Below are positions 51,455-64,000 of a stretch of 64,000 bases of DNA, piece after piece. The position numbers and the translations under genes were made by a program. The notes below the pieces were generated by a model. It had not been told where the DNA came from, searched no databases, and worked only from the letters and a program-made list of their open reading frames with translations. Each line of letters opens with the position of its first letter. Position 1 is the stretch's first letter. The DNA comes from Nansenia antarctica. Taxonomy: Eukaryota > Chordata > Actinopteri > Argentiniformes > Microstomatidae. The stretch spans positions 55,469,295 to 55,533,294 of the forward strand of contig OZ022339.1 of NCBI GenBank assembly GCA_963989245.1, written 5' to 3'.

Positions 51455-52222
51455 GAAAATAATACTTGTGTGTGGATTAATATACCAAACACTCTCCTCT
51501 TTATGTGGCAGGGTCTGGTGAAAAAGTCCTCAAATAGGGCAAGGTCAGATTATGTGCAGATTGTAAGCTTTCAAATGATGTGTCATACATTGAAATATGC
51601 TTATTTGAATGTTGATACACCTCAAACCAAATTACTGCCTACTGGAGAAACTCGCTCTGAAACATAACACACGCAAAAACAGCTGCTAGTAGCTAAAAAG
51701 GATCGATCTGAACATCTAACTGCATGTTTAGCACATCACAACATGCTGATAGAACATCAACATGCTAAAAACACATAACTACACATAGGCCGGCTTTCCA
51801 CCGCAGGTCGAAGTGACACAATTCCGATGTGGCACAGATCGGATATGTAACATGTAGGTGTAAAGCAGTAAAAAAGCACATCAAAGGCCTCAATCAGATA
51901 CGAATCTGATGTGTGCGGTCTAAGCAGGCAGGTCGCATATAACGCTCAATTCTGATTTGCACGTCATTGAAAATACGACGGTCTTCGCATTTTGATGATG
52001 TTTGACATGAGTTTCACTCACTTCAACAGTGAAGTGCTCTTTCTTCTCTGCGCACAATATTTTGCAGACCTCTAAACATACTTCGGAAAGCAATGGCTTT
52101 ATATTATAATATTTAAGGTTTATGACCGAAAGCTCGCAATAAACAACGTTTTTTTGCACAGTGTTTGAGTGTGCGGATGCTGTTCTTTTGCACTCTATTG
52201 ATACTCGTCAGTTCCAGTTCCT

Positions 52223-52436
52223 TTGAGGGGTAGTGGTGGTCTAGTGGATAGTGAGTTGGACTTGTGATCGGAAGGTTGTGAGTTCAAATCCCGCCTGAAA
52301 CCACACCAATAGTGTGCCCTTGAGTAAGGCACTTAGCCCTCAGTTACTCCAGGGGGAATGTCCCTGTAATTCGTAATTGTAAATCTCTTTGGATTAAAAG
52401 CGTCTGCTAAATGGCTAAATTAATTAATTAATTAAA
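52223..52436 (+). mobile_element. tRNA-derived SINE
   Basis: The head GTGGTCTAGTGGATAGTGAG is A-box-like and GGTTGTGAGTTCAAATCCC B-box-like. The tail CTTTGGATTAAAAGCGTCTG is followed by ATTA repeats. A direct repeat GTTCCAG(T/C)TCCT flanks it (52211-52222 and 52437-52448). It is a different family from the SINEs at 39.3 and 43.9 kb. Confidence 0.85.
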
Positions 52437-52575
52437 GTTCCAGCTCCTCAGCAAAGTCTGATAACGGATGAGTGATGGTATTTTCACTGTTATAATATAA
52501 AAGGGATTATAATTTCTGTCTCGTTTGCGTCCATTGCAAGTCCCGGCTGTCTGTTTACTATCGTTTTCGATGTAA

Positions 52576-53308
52576 AGCTGCATGCACACCAGGGACCGTG
52601 ACCCACCGTTCTGGCGCAACCTGGTGGGATGGGCTTGACGTACGTCACGTGCGATGCAGACGCAACAACACAGCGGTAATGTCCGGAGGAGATAGCAAAG
52701 ATGGCGCCGTTAGCATCACAAACACTATGCCATACAAGTTAGCATCAGAGGTAGACTAATATCCTCAACTTATGTACTAATCACACTACTGTCATACAAG
52801 TCGTACCTTCTCCTTGACATGGACATAAACACCTGCTACCTTCTTTGAAAGAAATCGCGATTTATTCAGTGAAAACTAGTACACCATTCAGATAGCATAA
52901 CAATAGCATAGCATTCGCGGACACAGTCAGTATGTTAACATCAGATATATAAACGGGTTATTTTGATAAACTGGACACATTTTGTGAATATATATGGTTA
53001 CTTTCTCGCCTGAAAACATATAAAAACTTCATAAAATGACATATTAACACTTGTAGAGCCAAATTAAAGATTTTCGTCAATGGCGGATTTTACATCTGAG
53101 GCGAAAGCTCTGGTCAAGAAACTACTTCCGGTTTACTTCCGGTTGTTTTGACGGATCCAACGCAACGCAAAAGCTGAAATATTTTGACTGATTACCGCAC
53201 CCTGACGGACAAGAAACGCAATGCAGAGCAATGCAACGGATCAACGCAACTGCCCCATTGAGATGAATGACTTCCGGTGCAACGCAATGACCTGGTGTGC
53301 ATGCAGCT
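52576..53308. mobile_element. PIF/Harbinger-type MITE
   Basis: The ends AGCTGCATGCACACCAGG and CCTGGTGTGCATGCAGCT are perfect inverted repeats, flanked by TAA (52573-52575 and 53309-53311), the usual Harbinger target. The internal segment 52890-53090 reappears reversed at about 3890-4060. Confidence 0.88.
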
Positions 53309-54261
53309 TAAGAATGCATGCGGGTCGTTTCAAGTGTTACGAGTGTAAGCACAAGTATCAGATATGGGTCATTTGAAAAAGTAGGTATAAACAGGCGTTC
53401 AAAAAAATCGTTTGAACGCACCAAATCGGAGCTAGGCATTACGACCTGCGTAAAGCCGGCCATAATTAGATGATCATATCCTTGTTTTTGAACACATCCT
53501 AACACGCAAGTTTGTTTACAAGCCATGTATCACCCAGTAGCCAGTCTGCCTAGTAACGTCAGATGATACAGTGAAATCAATTCACAAATTATAAATACAA
53601 TTAATAAACGTATTTAATGATCCTTAAACTGTTGTTTGTTATATCGAGTGCGCACTTATGTTTAATGTTATTAAAAATAAACATTAAAAAATGAGCTTTT
53701 TGTCATTTGTGTGACTTGAGAATTGCCGACATGCAGACCTTTTCACCAGATGTTTCACATACAAATTGACAGGGGCTGGTGAAATGTGGACCAGGGGTCC
53801 GTTTCACTAACGGTGGCTTAATATAGCGGCGCTATAATTAAATGCGGCGCTCAGGGACCTCGAGATTGGTATTCAAGCCTCAGGTGATTCCTCGAATGAG
53901 GATCAGCCTTGTGTCATCAGTGTTCACAGAAGACAGGCTTACAAATCTTCGATATGGGCGCGTGCACGCAGACATAAAAAGCCCTGAAGTGTCGATCTGT
54001 CGAAATGAAGATACTCCACTCTGCAGGGGTACTACATTTGCGCAGCATTCCGAATTATTGATTTTTATGAAGACGGAAAAATAAGATGTAAAATAGTGCA
54101 ATACTGCCGCAATTAACAAGGCGAGGGAAATGGTTTGGCAAGAAATTGCTGACCGATTAAATGCGTAGGTCATACTAGCCCCAGTTATTGTTATATGTTC
54201 ATATTTTAATAAATGAATATTGCTACTGTGGTGATATCCGCAGCAGGCTACAAACCATCAT

Positions 54262-54350
54262 ATCGCCACAATGGCGTAGTGGTATTGACTGCTGCCATAG
54301 GATTTATTCGACATTTTATATCAGTGGTTCGAATCCCTCTTCAGGCGCAC
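54262..54350 (+). other. tRNA-like module, plus strand
   Basis: TGGCGTAGTGGTATTGACTG resembles a Pol III A box and GTGGTTCGAATCCC a perfect B box. The spacing is too long for a functional tRNA. The same module is at about 8037-8103. Confidence 0.6.
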
Positions 54351-54529
54351 TTTTTACTGCATTTCGTTGTCTGAATCTAATCTAAAATCTCATCTAAAAA
54401 AGTATTGTAGGCTATAAAATTATGGTGCAGGCTAATTTACAAGAACTGACACGATTACAATGGTGTTTGAAACCTTTGCATGAAATCTTCGGTTAAATGT
54501 AAAAAAAAAAAAAAATGAATGACTTAGTC

Positions 54530-54600
54530 AAGTCTCGAACTCTCAACCTTTGGAACTCGAGTCCACAGCCTTAACCACTACGCTAGCTAGACCGCTGTCA
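54530..54600 (-). other. tRNA-like module, minus strand
   Basis: The minus strand reads TAGCGTAGTGGTTAAGGCTG, then GGTTGAGAGTTCGAGACTTG, A- and B-box-like blocks with tRNA spacing. The related sequence at 8430-8495 has TTGGCGCAGGGGTTAAGGC. It could be a tRNA pseudogene within the repeat. Confidence 0.6.
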
Positions 54601-55378
54601 TGACGGCAATGCAAGTTGAGACAATTACTTCTTTTTTTTTTTACACTCTTTTCTTTATCTATCTATCACACTTTCAAAATATCAAGTTATCTATCACACA
54701 ATCAAACTATCTATCGATCGATCACACTTTCAAAATATCAAATTATCTATCTATCACACAGTCAAACTATCTAATCTATCTATCTCATGTGAAGTGGGAA
54801 CTAATATTTCCTAAAAGACACATGAGGAACTTTCGTTCAGGGTTTAGTTTCCGCCTGTGAGCCTTTTTTGACGCACGGATGACTATAGCCTGTGTTTTAG
54901 CCTGAGTTATATCTGACTCAGAAGGAGCTCAACCAAGCAGCGAATTATTTGAGCCACATTGATGGCACCGAACGCAAGCTAACATTTTCGAGGCTTAAAA
55001 CTTTATCGAGGCTTAGACCTTTATCGAGCTTCATGGAATAGGGCCCAAGTCGGCAAGGTCATTTTCCAGTTTTTTTTTTTTTTTTACAGATTATGAAAGT
55101 TCAGCTTGTAAGATTTCAAATGATGTGTCATACATTGAAATCTGAAAATGGTTGAAGAAAATATGCTTATTTAAATGTTGGTACATCTCAACTCAACTAG
55201 CTGAGAAAATCACCCTGAACCAAAACAAACAAACACACTGGTTTCAGACTGTGCTCCATCGTGCTAGCTGGCTAACAATAAAGAACATTGTCTATCACAA
55301 TATGCTGATAGAACATGCACATGCTAAAAACACATAACTAGATGATCTCTCTAAACAAATACAAGATATGTATCACCA

Positions 55379-55539
55379 GGGGGGTATTCCATCAACGTCG
55401 CTAAAGGAAAATCCTGTCTTATTTTTGATAACTTCTCGCGAGACTTATCAGAATATGCCTGGATATTTTTAGGAACTCTCGCGAGACTTATCAGACTAAA
55501 CCTGGATTTTCTTTTAACGATGTTGATGGAACACCCCCC
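55379..55539. mobile_element. short palindromic MITE
   Basis: GGGGGGTATTCCATCAACGT at the left is mirrored by GATGTTGATGGAACACCCCC at the right. Inside, CTCGCGAGACTTATCAGA occurs twice in the same orientation. Confidence 0.75.
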
Positions 55540-58500
55540 AGCACTCACCCGAGTACAACGCGCATTGCGTGTTATTATGTTATGGCAGACGACGAGTGCA
55601 TTGAATCCTGTATCAAAAACAAGCATAGTTTGCTAACAAATTCAAAGTATTTAGTGATCCTAAAACTGTTGTCTGTTATATCAAGTGGGCTTTTCAACAA
55701 ATGTTAGTACCCCTTTCTCCAGCCCCTGTCACATATCTACATTGTCTACCCGTATTATAACTACAGTATAGCTGTAACTGTAACTACTGTATGTATGACT
55801 TGACTACTGTACAGTATATCTATAACTGTGATTTTGTTTGTTTGTGTAAGTAATTAGTTGAATGATGTCTAAGATTACATATTGAGGTTATCAACCTCAT
55901 GCACATCCACACAAACACAAACTAACAGGGTAATTTTTTAAATAGGGTGCCATTTGGACTTCATAACTTGTGAAAAATAAATTGTTGATTTATCTATATT
56001 TTAATGTTCTATTATATAAAGGACATATCTATCTTGCTGAAAAACATAGTGGTCGAGCTCAGGCACCTAAATTGTATTTTATTTAGAATACCCTCTGTTA
56101 GTTGAATAGAGCTAACAGAGTGGACACTAACAGGGTGGACATTTTTGAGTTAAATTTAGCCTTTAGCCTGCCTGTGTTAGCATAATGCCTAGAATGACCA
56201 TGAATACTTGATGAGGAATCTAATTTGCACTAAATACTTTTTTTGAAATGATTAAATTTGATTGATCTCCTCAATATTTAGGCTTAACAGGGTTATGGTC
56301 AACCACATTAAACTTGATAAAAACATCAAAATCAGATGGTAAAAGAGGTAGAAAATCACACAGCTTACCACATTTGAAATCCCCTCCACTGATGTGATGT
56401 CACCTCATGAGAGTGATGTGATTGAGAAATATGGTTTTCTTTTAAAAGGGACATTAATACAGCTTAACAGGGTGGACAGTGACCACAGGGACAAACATAC
56501 AACCTTAATTTTTTGTACAAAATACATGTTTTTTTGATAAAAACGTTATTTGATTTCAATAGATATTGATCAGGAAAATGAAATAATAATAACATATTTG
56601 GAAATGTATATTTTTTTAATAGTTATTTTTGGGATTGAAGTTGAATGAACAACACTGGGGACATGGCAAAATCCCATTTACATCTTTAACCAAAGCTTTT
56701 AAAATGTAAAAAAACAACTTAGAAGCCCGTATAATAAATAACAATTGACTATACATGAAAAAACTAATGGTATTAGTTTGTCCAAATATAGACAAAATAC
56801 AACATGATTTCTACTGGGGATGGAAAAGGCACCGTATACAATTTTTTACCCAACAGACAAATACATCCCTCTAAATCTCAGCAGCCCCCTCTCCATTCCA
56901 TCTCCACAACAGAGCCATCTTGTGTGCACATCCACACAAAGACAAACTAACAGAGAAATACATCCCTCTAAATCTCAGCAGCCCCCTCTCCATTCCATCT
57001 CCACAACAGAGCCATCTGCTTTGAAGGCAACACTTCCTGTGCCCTTTGACCTCCTAGCACTTTTGAGTCCTTGCTCCTGCTTAACCCGAGCCAGGTTGCC
57101 CAGGAGGTCACACCGTGGTTGGAACCTGCGGAAATGCTGGCTTTGCAAGTTATTGAGTTCTCCCCTGAGGACAGCTAAAAATACACAGGCACTAAGTACC
57201 ACCTGCTGCAAGCCTGGAGGCTTTGTATATTACACTAGGGAGCACTAGGCACCAGTACTGAGCCCCAGGGAAATAGAAATACACACGTCCTAAAATTTGT
57301 TAGGGATTTGGAATTTTGATAGCCATCATGTTGACACCAAAACGTCAAAGTAAAATATTATTGTCATGGTACAGCATCTATGGCTCTGATGAGTACCGGT
57401 ACCATATACGAGCACCTAATAAGACAAAGATTTATATTGGTGCTGATCTTGACTCATTGACTCTTGGGATTCTAATGTGACCTCATTGTACAAACAAATC
57501 ACAAACTTCATCAAGGGATAACAGAACCCAGAGTAGACATTACTAGCTGGCAACACCACACCACTAGGTGGTAATATAGCTCCACTGCATTGCAGAGAAG
57601 GGCCAACAACAGCATTATTTTACAGATGACTAACAACAACGGAATGACTAACAGAATAGACGGTTAGGAGTTGAATCTATTTCTTTTTTCCTGCTTCTAT
57701 TTTGTTCTACAGTATGTAAACAACTTCAGAATATGTAAATTACATGAAGAGACCATATTGAATGTGTTGTATTCTTGTATGAGCCATTCAAATCATTTAT
57801 ATTGTCTGGCATTACTTTCAAAAATAATAGATTCATGATAAAGGTTTATAGATAAAATGTTTATTTGAAGAGCTATGGGGAGATTAAGAAAACAGCTTGG
57901 CGGTCAAAGAGTTTAGTCTCAAATCACATTCCCCCCGTTTCTGACAACGGGGGGAACTCCTCTTGGCACTCTGCGACTAGTATTGCACACTCTCACTGCA
58001 AGCTGCATGCCCCCAGTCTGGCATTTGTTAAATTGGAAGGCTTTAGAGAGGTCAAGATAGGAACATCCATTATATCTGAGCCCGTGGTCAGGGGAGAGGA
58101 CAAGATTATTGCTGTTTGTTTTGAGAAAAAGTATGGAGTGGACAAATAAAAAGTGCTGGCCAGAGGCAGCCCACAACAGGGCACTCAATCACACTCTCCC
58201 AACTGGGTGTCAACATAGAACTAAAATATTGTACTGTACTGTACTGTAAAACTGCTCATAGACAGGGAGAGGCAACACAGTCTCCTCCATTGACTTGGAT
58301 GTGCACTTGACAGCAGCTTTCCATTTTAAATCAAGTTTTGCTGTTTTTTATGTTCTCTAAATGGTACAATTGTATAATGAAAGAAACAAAATGATGAAGC
58401 AATGATGGCCAAGATCTGTAGGTTTGGATTTAATGCCTGCTACTGAAACACAATGTACAGGTCACTTTTTCTGTTACAGTAGGTCATCTGGTCACAATTC

Positions 58501-58977
58501 AGCATGACTAATATTTAAACCATTTATAGGGCAGTACTCTTATTTTGAAGGAAATTTCAAAAAACATGGAACAGGGAGCGTGTTTGACATCCAAACTATA
58601 CTGTACGTGCACACTGCACACTTTCTTGTGTTGCTATCTTTACTCACCATTTGGTCAAAACTATCAAATGATATATAACATTTACAAACAATTGGTAGGC
58701 TATGGCCAGCTGCTGCCTTCAAAAATAAAATATTAAATTGATGCTAATGTGAAACACATTTAAAACGGTTTATTAACGTATCTATTTTCATTCCACAGCA
58801 GGCCAGTAGCCTTGCTGCGGTTTGTTATCGGGTTATGTGTTGTTAAATGTGAATGCCATCTCTGTCGTTACTATAGTATAGACAAGCATGAATAAACAAT
58901 TGATATTAATTATTCAGAAGCATGCAATATTGGATCACTTTACTTGATGTTAATAATAACTCATTAATACAACACAA
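55540..58977. other. downstream region, no gene recognised
   Basis: Contains recurring TAACAGGGTGGAC motifs (55.9-56.5 kb) and a 97-bp partial duplication (56.86-57.02 kb). I see no convincing exon. Confidence 0.5.
56855..57015 (+). repeat. 97-bp imperfect tandem duplication
   Basis: ACATCCCTCTAAATCTCAGC...ACAACAGAGCCATCT occurs twice, 97 bases apart, almost without change. Confidence 0.85.
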
Positions 58978-59992
58978 CAGTGTTACACTTTACATTAAGG
59001 TCACATTGTATCAGTTAAAAAGGTTGATAACTCATTAATAAATGGTTAACGGTGTGACATTTGATCAGTTACAAATGTTGGTACCTCTTATATGGCCAGA
59101 GGTTTCCACCATGTACACAGGATAGAAGAGTACTCATGTGACTTAATTATTAATGTGGTCTATTCATTGATAAACCCAAACCAGTTTAGAGCACTAACCA
59201 CACATGGTGAACAGAGAGAAGGGGTAAGTTAAGTAGTGGAAATATCAACACAATCTGGGAAACTGCACAGTGGGCATGTTTAAGGAAGGAACGGATATCA
59301 GGATTTCAAATATGGACCATGGTTTGAAAAACATGGTGACAGCTGTACTGTACTTTAGGAGATCCTCACATTGTACTGTATGTAAAGATGTGTTGAATCA
59401 GTTTGGTGCCAGCCGAACCATCCCCCCATAACTTTACCAACTGTGTAACCACTGTGTCACCATTGCAAATACCGTTGCATGATTTCACATCAGGGTTAGT
59501 TTTTAAAGCATTTATAAGTGCATTTATAAAACATTATACAACAGTTACTTCCGACCAAGAGGCATTCCATGAGTGCCGATATACATTATAACAGCACTGG
59601 GACTTTTAACTATATGTATCACTCCACCGCACAGGTGTTCTGTTAACTGTCCGATGCGGGACTCAAGGCGAGGGAGATCATGGCAGTGAGGGGGCATAGG
59701 TGAGATTACGTTCTGAATTGTGATTTATAATGAATGAGTAGTGGAACATAAAAATCTAAACAAAAAATGTATGTGTTTTGCAGGTCTAAAAGCTCGCTAA
59801 AAAGTTACTGGAGACCATCCACCGAGAACAGGAAACGATGGAGCAATGAACTATCTTATGGAAACGTACAGATAAATGTACACGATACAAAGTAGCTAGC
59901 CTGCGGATGACTGGTTATAAATGATTTATAAACTAATTATAAACCATGTTAAACCTTTTACAAATGTGACTTTAATGTAAAGTGTTACCCTG
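58978..59992. mobile_element. non-autonomous DNA transposon
   Basis: The left end CAGTGTTACACTTTACATTA and right end TAATGTAAAGTGTTACCCTG are inverted repeats that continue for tens of bases (GGTCACATT and AATGTGAC). It is about 1 kb long without a transposase frame. The target duplication is unclear. Confidence 0.75.
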
Positions 59993-61014
59993 TACATGAA
60001 AGGTATCTGTGCATGGCTATCCAAGGAGATTACCATGTCTTCTGTGTTCTTGACAAAGGATGTGTTTTGCATACAAACATTTAATTATTAAGTTCAAGAT
60101 ATCATTAAGTTGGTACTAGCAAGCTCTTCTCTTCGAAAAGACAGTAAAACACAGAGGTAGCACAGAAACACAATGTTAGCACCAAATGCAGTAGTAACAC
60201 AATAATACAATAATATTGTAATAGACAATAATACAAAAGCAGCAGTGACATTATACACTATACCATATACCATTGATACAGTAAATAAGTAGTGTGTAAA
60301 GTGGTGCTATTAATGTACTGTTTATAAAACAGTCTATGCTCAGCTGTGGATTCATCTATTATTAGATTAGAACCACATGAATATCATGCAGAGTAACCGG
60401 ATCGCACAATCTATCCCATCTGCATCACTCGATGACGTTTCCTCTGCTAAATCTGCTCCTGGTCACACTGTGGAGATGGGAGGGGTGGGTCCCCTGTGGA
60501 GGGGAGGAAGCAGAGCAGAGCCTCTTCCCTGTAGGGGGCTCTGTTGAACCCACCATGGCTAACCCAAAACCACAGTGTTGTCACTGTTCAGTATCTCTGT
60601 TACACAATTCACCTGTCAGATGCACCTGATGGAGGGAACACCCTCACTCACAGATATTCCGTTCCCCTGACACTTTCTAACACTTCGTGGGGTGGGGGGC
60701 CGGGGTTGTGAATTGACAAAATGGTTCACTCAGGAAAATCTTCTTCAGTCTGGACCTTGTTGTTTTATGGCGTTTGGTTTAAATATGGATGCTGACCTCT
60801 GCTGGTCAGGGTGTGTGGCGGATGGGGGACGTACAGGGACCCCCTGTCAGTTGTAAATGGACCGTGGCGGTGCCGACTGTCAGGCTCTGAAGACTGGGCG
60901 CTACCCAGCTGACCCGGTCTGATGGCCCAGTGCATCTCCACTGTCAATCAAAAGGAGGGATAAGCAAGGCCATTTTTTAAGCTTGAACACAAACACACAG
61001 TATACACACACATG
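59993..61014. other. no gene recognised
   Basis: Anonymous sequence with a G-rich patch near 60480-60700. No supported feature. Confidence 0.5.
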
Positions 61015-61018
61015 CACG

Positions 61019-61020
<2 letters not shown>

Positions 61021-61077
<57 letters not shown>
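61021..61077. repeat. (CA)n microsatellite
   Basis: About 28 units, with further CA-rich flanks. Confidence 0.95.
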
Positions 61078-61081
<4 letters not shown>

Positions 61082-61261
61082 ACACACTTGCACATGTATG
61101 CATGCACACATGTGTCACGGCTTGGTGAAAAGGTCTGCATGTCAGGAATTGTGAAACCTTGCAATCGAGCCAAAGCCAAACAAGTCTTGTGATTTTTTTT
61201 TGGGGGGGGGGTTGGTATAGGACGAACATTGAAGCGATGAAGAACCCACTCAATATCATAA

Positions 61262-61690
61262 TAATAAAAAAATAAATAATAATAATAATAATAATGCATT
61301 TTATTTATAGGCGCCTTTCAGAGCACTCAAGGACACCTTACAGAGCATAATTTAAAAACAAGCAACAGATTCAAACAGGTTCAAACAGTTATTCAAACAA
61401 ACAAAAACAAACAAGACAAGACAAAACAAAAGACTTAAAAACAACCATCAGTTAAAAATACGGCAGTTTAAAAAGGTGGGTTTTCAGGCAGGATTTGAAG
61501 GTGGAAAGAGAGTCAGTGTTGCGGATATCTTGTGGGAGAGAGTTCCAGAGACGGGGGGCAGAGTGACTGAAGGCTCTAGTCTAGACCCCATAGTGGTCAG
61601 GCGGGCAGACGGTATAATGAGTTGAAAGGCAGCGGAGGAACGGAGAGTGCGAGAGGGAGTGTATGGGCAGAGATAGAGATAGTGCCAGTA
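61262..61690 (-). mobile_element. interspersed repeat (GCGCCTTTCA family)
   Basis: An AAT tail at the left is followed by CATTTTATTTATAGGCGCCT, AGAGCACTCAAGGACACC and AAAGGTGGGTTTTCAGGC. It is a longer copy of the repeat inserted in the gypsy gag at 21917-22140. Confidence 0.7.
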
Positions 61691-62342
61691 GAAACTGAAT
61701 TACTGACATTTGAATTTGAATTGCTGAATTTGAATACTTTAATTAAAAAAAAGAATTTGAATCACATCATTTGAATTTGTATTGTTTAACTTGAATAACT
61801 GAATTGAAAAACTGAATCTGAGTAGCATAATTTGAAACTGAACTAAAGTGCACCCTTTACTAGGCTATTATTTATTTTGGCTAATGAAAACTTGTTGTAA
61901 GCTAGGCATGGAAAAGTCACAGAAAAAATGGTGTGCTGCCTAGGGCCCACTCTGGCCATTGTGTGCAGACTCGTTATGCCACTGCTGCCTATAGAGTCCT
62001 ATATGAAATAACAAACAAACTCACTTCCTCAGTTCAGCCACAACCGGGGATGACATAAATTGCCACATAGCACACATTTGTTGATGTTGCTACATTATAG
62101 TAGTTGTTGTTGATGACACTGCCTCGCGAATGGGGTGCAATTGAATGCCACAACATTAGCAGCTCCATTGGTTTTTATCAGGGACACCATGCTGAATTCC
62201 TGCAGGCCATTTGAATGGATTCCTATTGCCCAGAAGGCCCTCTGCTTTCAGTTGTGATGTTGCTGAAGCATGTGAGGTCACAGCTGAGGTCGTTATTGTG
62301 CCACTGCAGCCTGAATGCATCTCCCCTCAGCCTGAAGATGAA

Positions 62343-62350
62343 CACACACA

Positions 62351-62407
<57 letters not shown>

Positions 62408-62444
62408 ACACATTGACACACATTTAAACACATACGCATGCTCA

Positions 62445-62523
<79 letters not shown>
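62343..62523. repeat. (CA)n microsatellite cluster
   Basis: Two long CA runs (62343-62400 and 62448-62523) separated by a short CA-rich spacer. Confidence 0.95.
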
Positions 62524-62528
<5 letters not shown>

Positions 62529-63547
62529 AAAAGACACAGACTCAAACATGCAGGCAGACTCGTTCACACAATCAATCTCTCATCATTGGTCTGTATGTTT
62601 ACTGGTTTCCTATTCAAATTAGAAGTGTACAGTATTGCACCCCCCTTGAAAGTATGCTATGTTTTCTAATAGCGCAAACAACCTATCCTTGTAAACAAAA
62701 TAAGCACGTAAAGGCCAGTGTCATACAATGACACCAGATTATAGGAAACATTTTGTGTTGTTCAATATTGTACACCAATCTTCACTGAATGTTCTTCATC
62801 ATGTTATCTCATTCCTTGATGGCTACCGATTTATTGTTGCTATTTAGCACTATTTTAAGGCTAAAATCTACATACTGGATTTTTAAGTAATCTCCAGACA
62901 GACCTTTTGTCTAGCGCTCTCAGATCCCACCCACGACCAGCAAGGCTGGGGTCCTAGTTGGCCCTTTAAAGGCTGTCACATCCAGCCTCCTGTACAGGGC
63001 GATGCATGAGTGTTCAAAATGGCCCAGAACGTCTAATTGCATTACCTTCAAAGGCCACATCTGAGGATGAGATTGGAGCATGGTTCAGAGCATTGCTCAT
63101 TTACATTCTCCAGTCGCTCTTGTTCCCTACCCCCCCCCCCCCCCCCCTCCCCTCCTCATCCCAGCTATCCTTCCTACCCCTCCATCAATCTCCACTTGGA
63201 GTTGACATGCTGATGATTTGCTTCTTGTAGGGCAACATTAGCTTTTGTCTTATAATTCACATGTGAGGGGTCAGTGATATTCAGAGTCATGTGTTTGTGT
63301 TCCCTGACAAAGATCGGTCAACAAAGTCCTATATCCTCATCTTCTAGAAGGAGCCATTTTGGTTGATGTTGCTCTTTAAGTCCTCCTGTGGTTACCATCT
63401 GCCTCATTAGTATGGATGACTTCATATAGAGGCAATACATTACATGAATGGGACATGCCTTTGAATTGGAGTTGCATTCGAGCAGACAACAGCAGATATT
63501 AAATCACTACTAGGTAACAAAAAGCTGTTTAAAGGAATGCTGCCATA

Positions 63548-63797
63548 CAGTGTGGACACACCTTCTCATTCAGTGGTTTTCTTTATTTTTATTATTTTCT
63601 ACATTGTCGATTAATACTGAAGACATTCAAAAGACATTCACATTTCAAAACTATGAAAGATCACATATGGAATTATGTAGTAAACAAAAAAAGTGTTAAA
63701 CAAACCAGAATATGTTTTATATTTTAGATTCTTCAAAGTAGCCACCTTTAGCTTTGATGATAGCTTTGCACACTCTTGGCATTCTCTCAATCAGCTT

Positions 63798-63863
<66 letters not shown>

Positions 63864-64000
63864 AGTGGAAAAGGAAACTGTGAACACCGCCCAGCATTCT
63901 CTTCACTAGAATACTTTGATGTCTTCAGTATTAATACTTTGATGTCTTCAGTATTAATCTACAATGTAGAAAATAATATATTAAGAAAAAACATTGAATG
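63548..64000. mobile_element. Tc1-like MITE, cut by the window end
   Basis: After TA at 63546-63547 it begins CAGTGTGGACACACCTTCTC. The sequence ATTTTCTACATTGTCGATTAA near 63595 is mirrored near 63952-63975 (TTAATCTACAATGTAGAAAA). The far terminus lies just past 64000. A (TG)n tract (63799-63862) sits inside and no transposase is left. Confidence 0.8.

Larger units (their letters stand above)
51788..53461. mobile_element. non-autonomous DNA transposon hosting a SINE and a Harbinger MITE
   Basis: The ends GGCCGGCTTTCCACCGCAGG and CCTGCGTAAAGCCGGCC are inverted repeats with one short internal difference. ATA flanks both sides (51785-51787 and 53462-53464). Subterminal sequence resembles the split element at 25783-34465. 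Confidence 0.75.
53794..55046 (+). mobile_element. Harbinger-like repeat, uninterrupted copy
   Basis: It begins GGGGTCCGTTTCACTAACGG and ends CATGGAATAGGGCCC. It contains a remnant of a Myb/SANT-like frame (AREMVWQEIADRLNA at about 54117-54162), the DNA-binding protein type carried by Harbinger elements. It also has two opposite tRNA-like modules and CTAT repeats. It corresponds to 3427-3712 plus 7935-8886. Confidence 0.65.

Noticed and set aside
57865..58149. 94-codon frame downstream of copy 2
   Set aside because: No splice support, no recognisable domain and no repeat of the frame elsewhere. Its length is compatible with chance.
60948..61299. Frames with Cys-Val, Thr-His or His-Thr runs at 40.4, 44.6, 61.0 and 62.4 kb
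   Set aside because: Simple translations of (CA)n/(TG)n microsatellites.
62341..62523. CRISPR-like regular repeats
   Set aside because: No repeat-spacer array is present anywhere. Regular patterns here are microsatellites, and the host is a vertebrate.

Overview
The window is vertebrate nuclear DNA, almost certainly from a ray-finned (teleost) fish. It holds intron-split ankyrin/SOCS-box genes with GT-AG introns and many (CA)n tracts. Its repeat mix is typical of fish: Tc1/mariner, hAT, PIF/Harbinger, TTAA-targeting elements, L2-type LINEs, tRNA-derived SINEs and Ty3/gypsy elements, one of them of the Gmr1 type. I cannot name the species. There are no bacterial genes and no CRISPR array.

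The host content is two tandem, same-strand paralogs of asb2, the ankyrin-repeat and SOCS-box substrate receptor of a Cullin-5 ubiquitin ligase. Copy 1 has lost its 5' end to the window edge. Six exons remain (1-153, 478-723, 10498-10669, 12296-12884, 13196-13349, 24820-24965), all in frame with matching splice phases and an intact SOCS box. Copy 2 has seven clear exons (45885-46051, 47669-47824, 48026-48271, 48516-48687, 48945-49500, 50162-50315, 50926-51056) and a possible further 5' exon at 43253-43395 that is splice-phase compatible. The exon boundaries of the two genes correspond one to one. Copy 1 spreads over about 25 kb because transposons fill its introns; copy 2 covers about 8 kb.

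The rest is layered mobile DNA. 1286-3078 is a hAT-type element with an 8-bp target duplication. 3427-8886 is a Harbinger-like repeat split by a 4.2-kb TTAA-flanked element; an uninterrupted relative lies at 53794-55046. 14630-23933 is a degenerate Ty3/gypsy element in the last intron of copy 1, with a MITE nested in one LTR. 24979-35120, between the two genes, is a stack: a Tc1-like inverted repeat pair encloses another terminal-inverted-repeat element, which encloses an L2 LINE and a very young Gmr1-like LTR element (29141-34295) with one long open gag-pol frame. 37.0-45.7 kb holds a foldback LINE fragment, a purine-rich tract, SINEs, a TTAA MITE and a TA-flanked element with a telomere-like palindrome. 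A Tc1 element sits in the first clear intron of copy 2. Downstream of copy 2 (51.1-64 kb) I see only repeats and anonymous sequence.

All calls come from reading the sequence by eye. Exon coordinates rest on splice consensus, phase and resemblance to the ASB2 family; no alignment or search was run.
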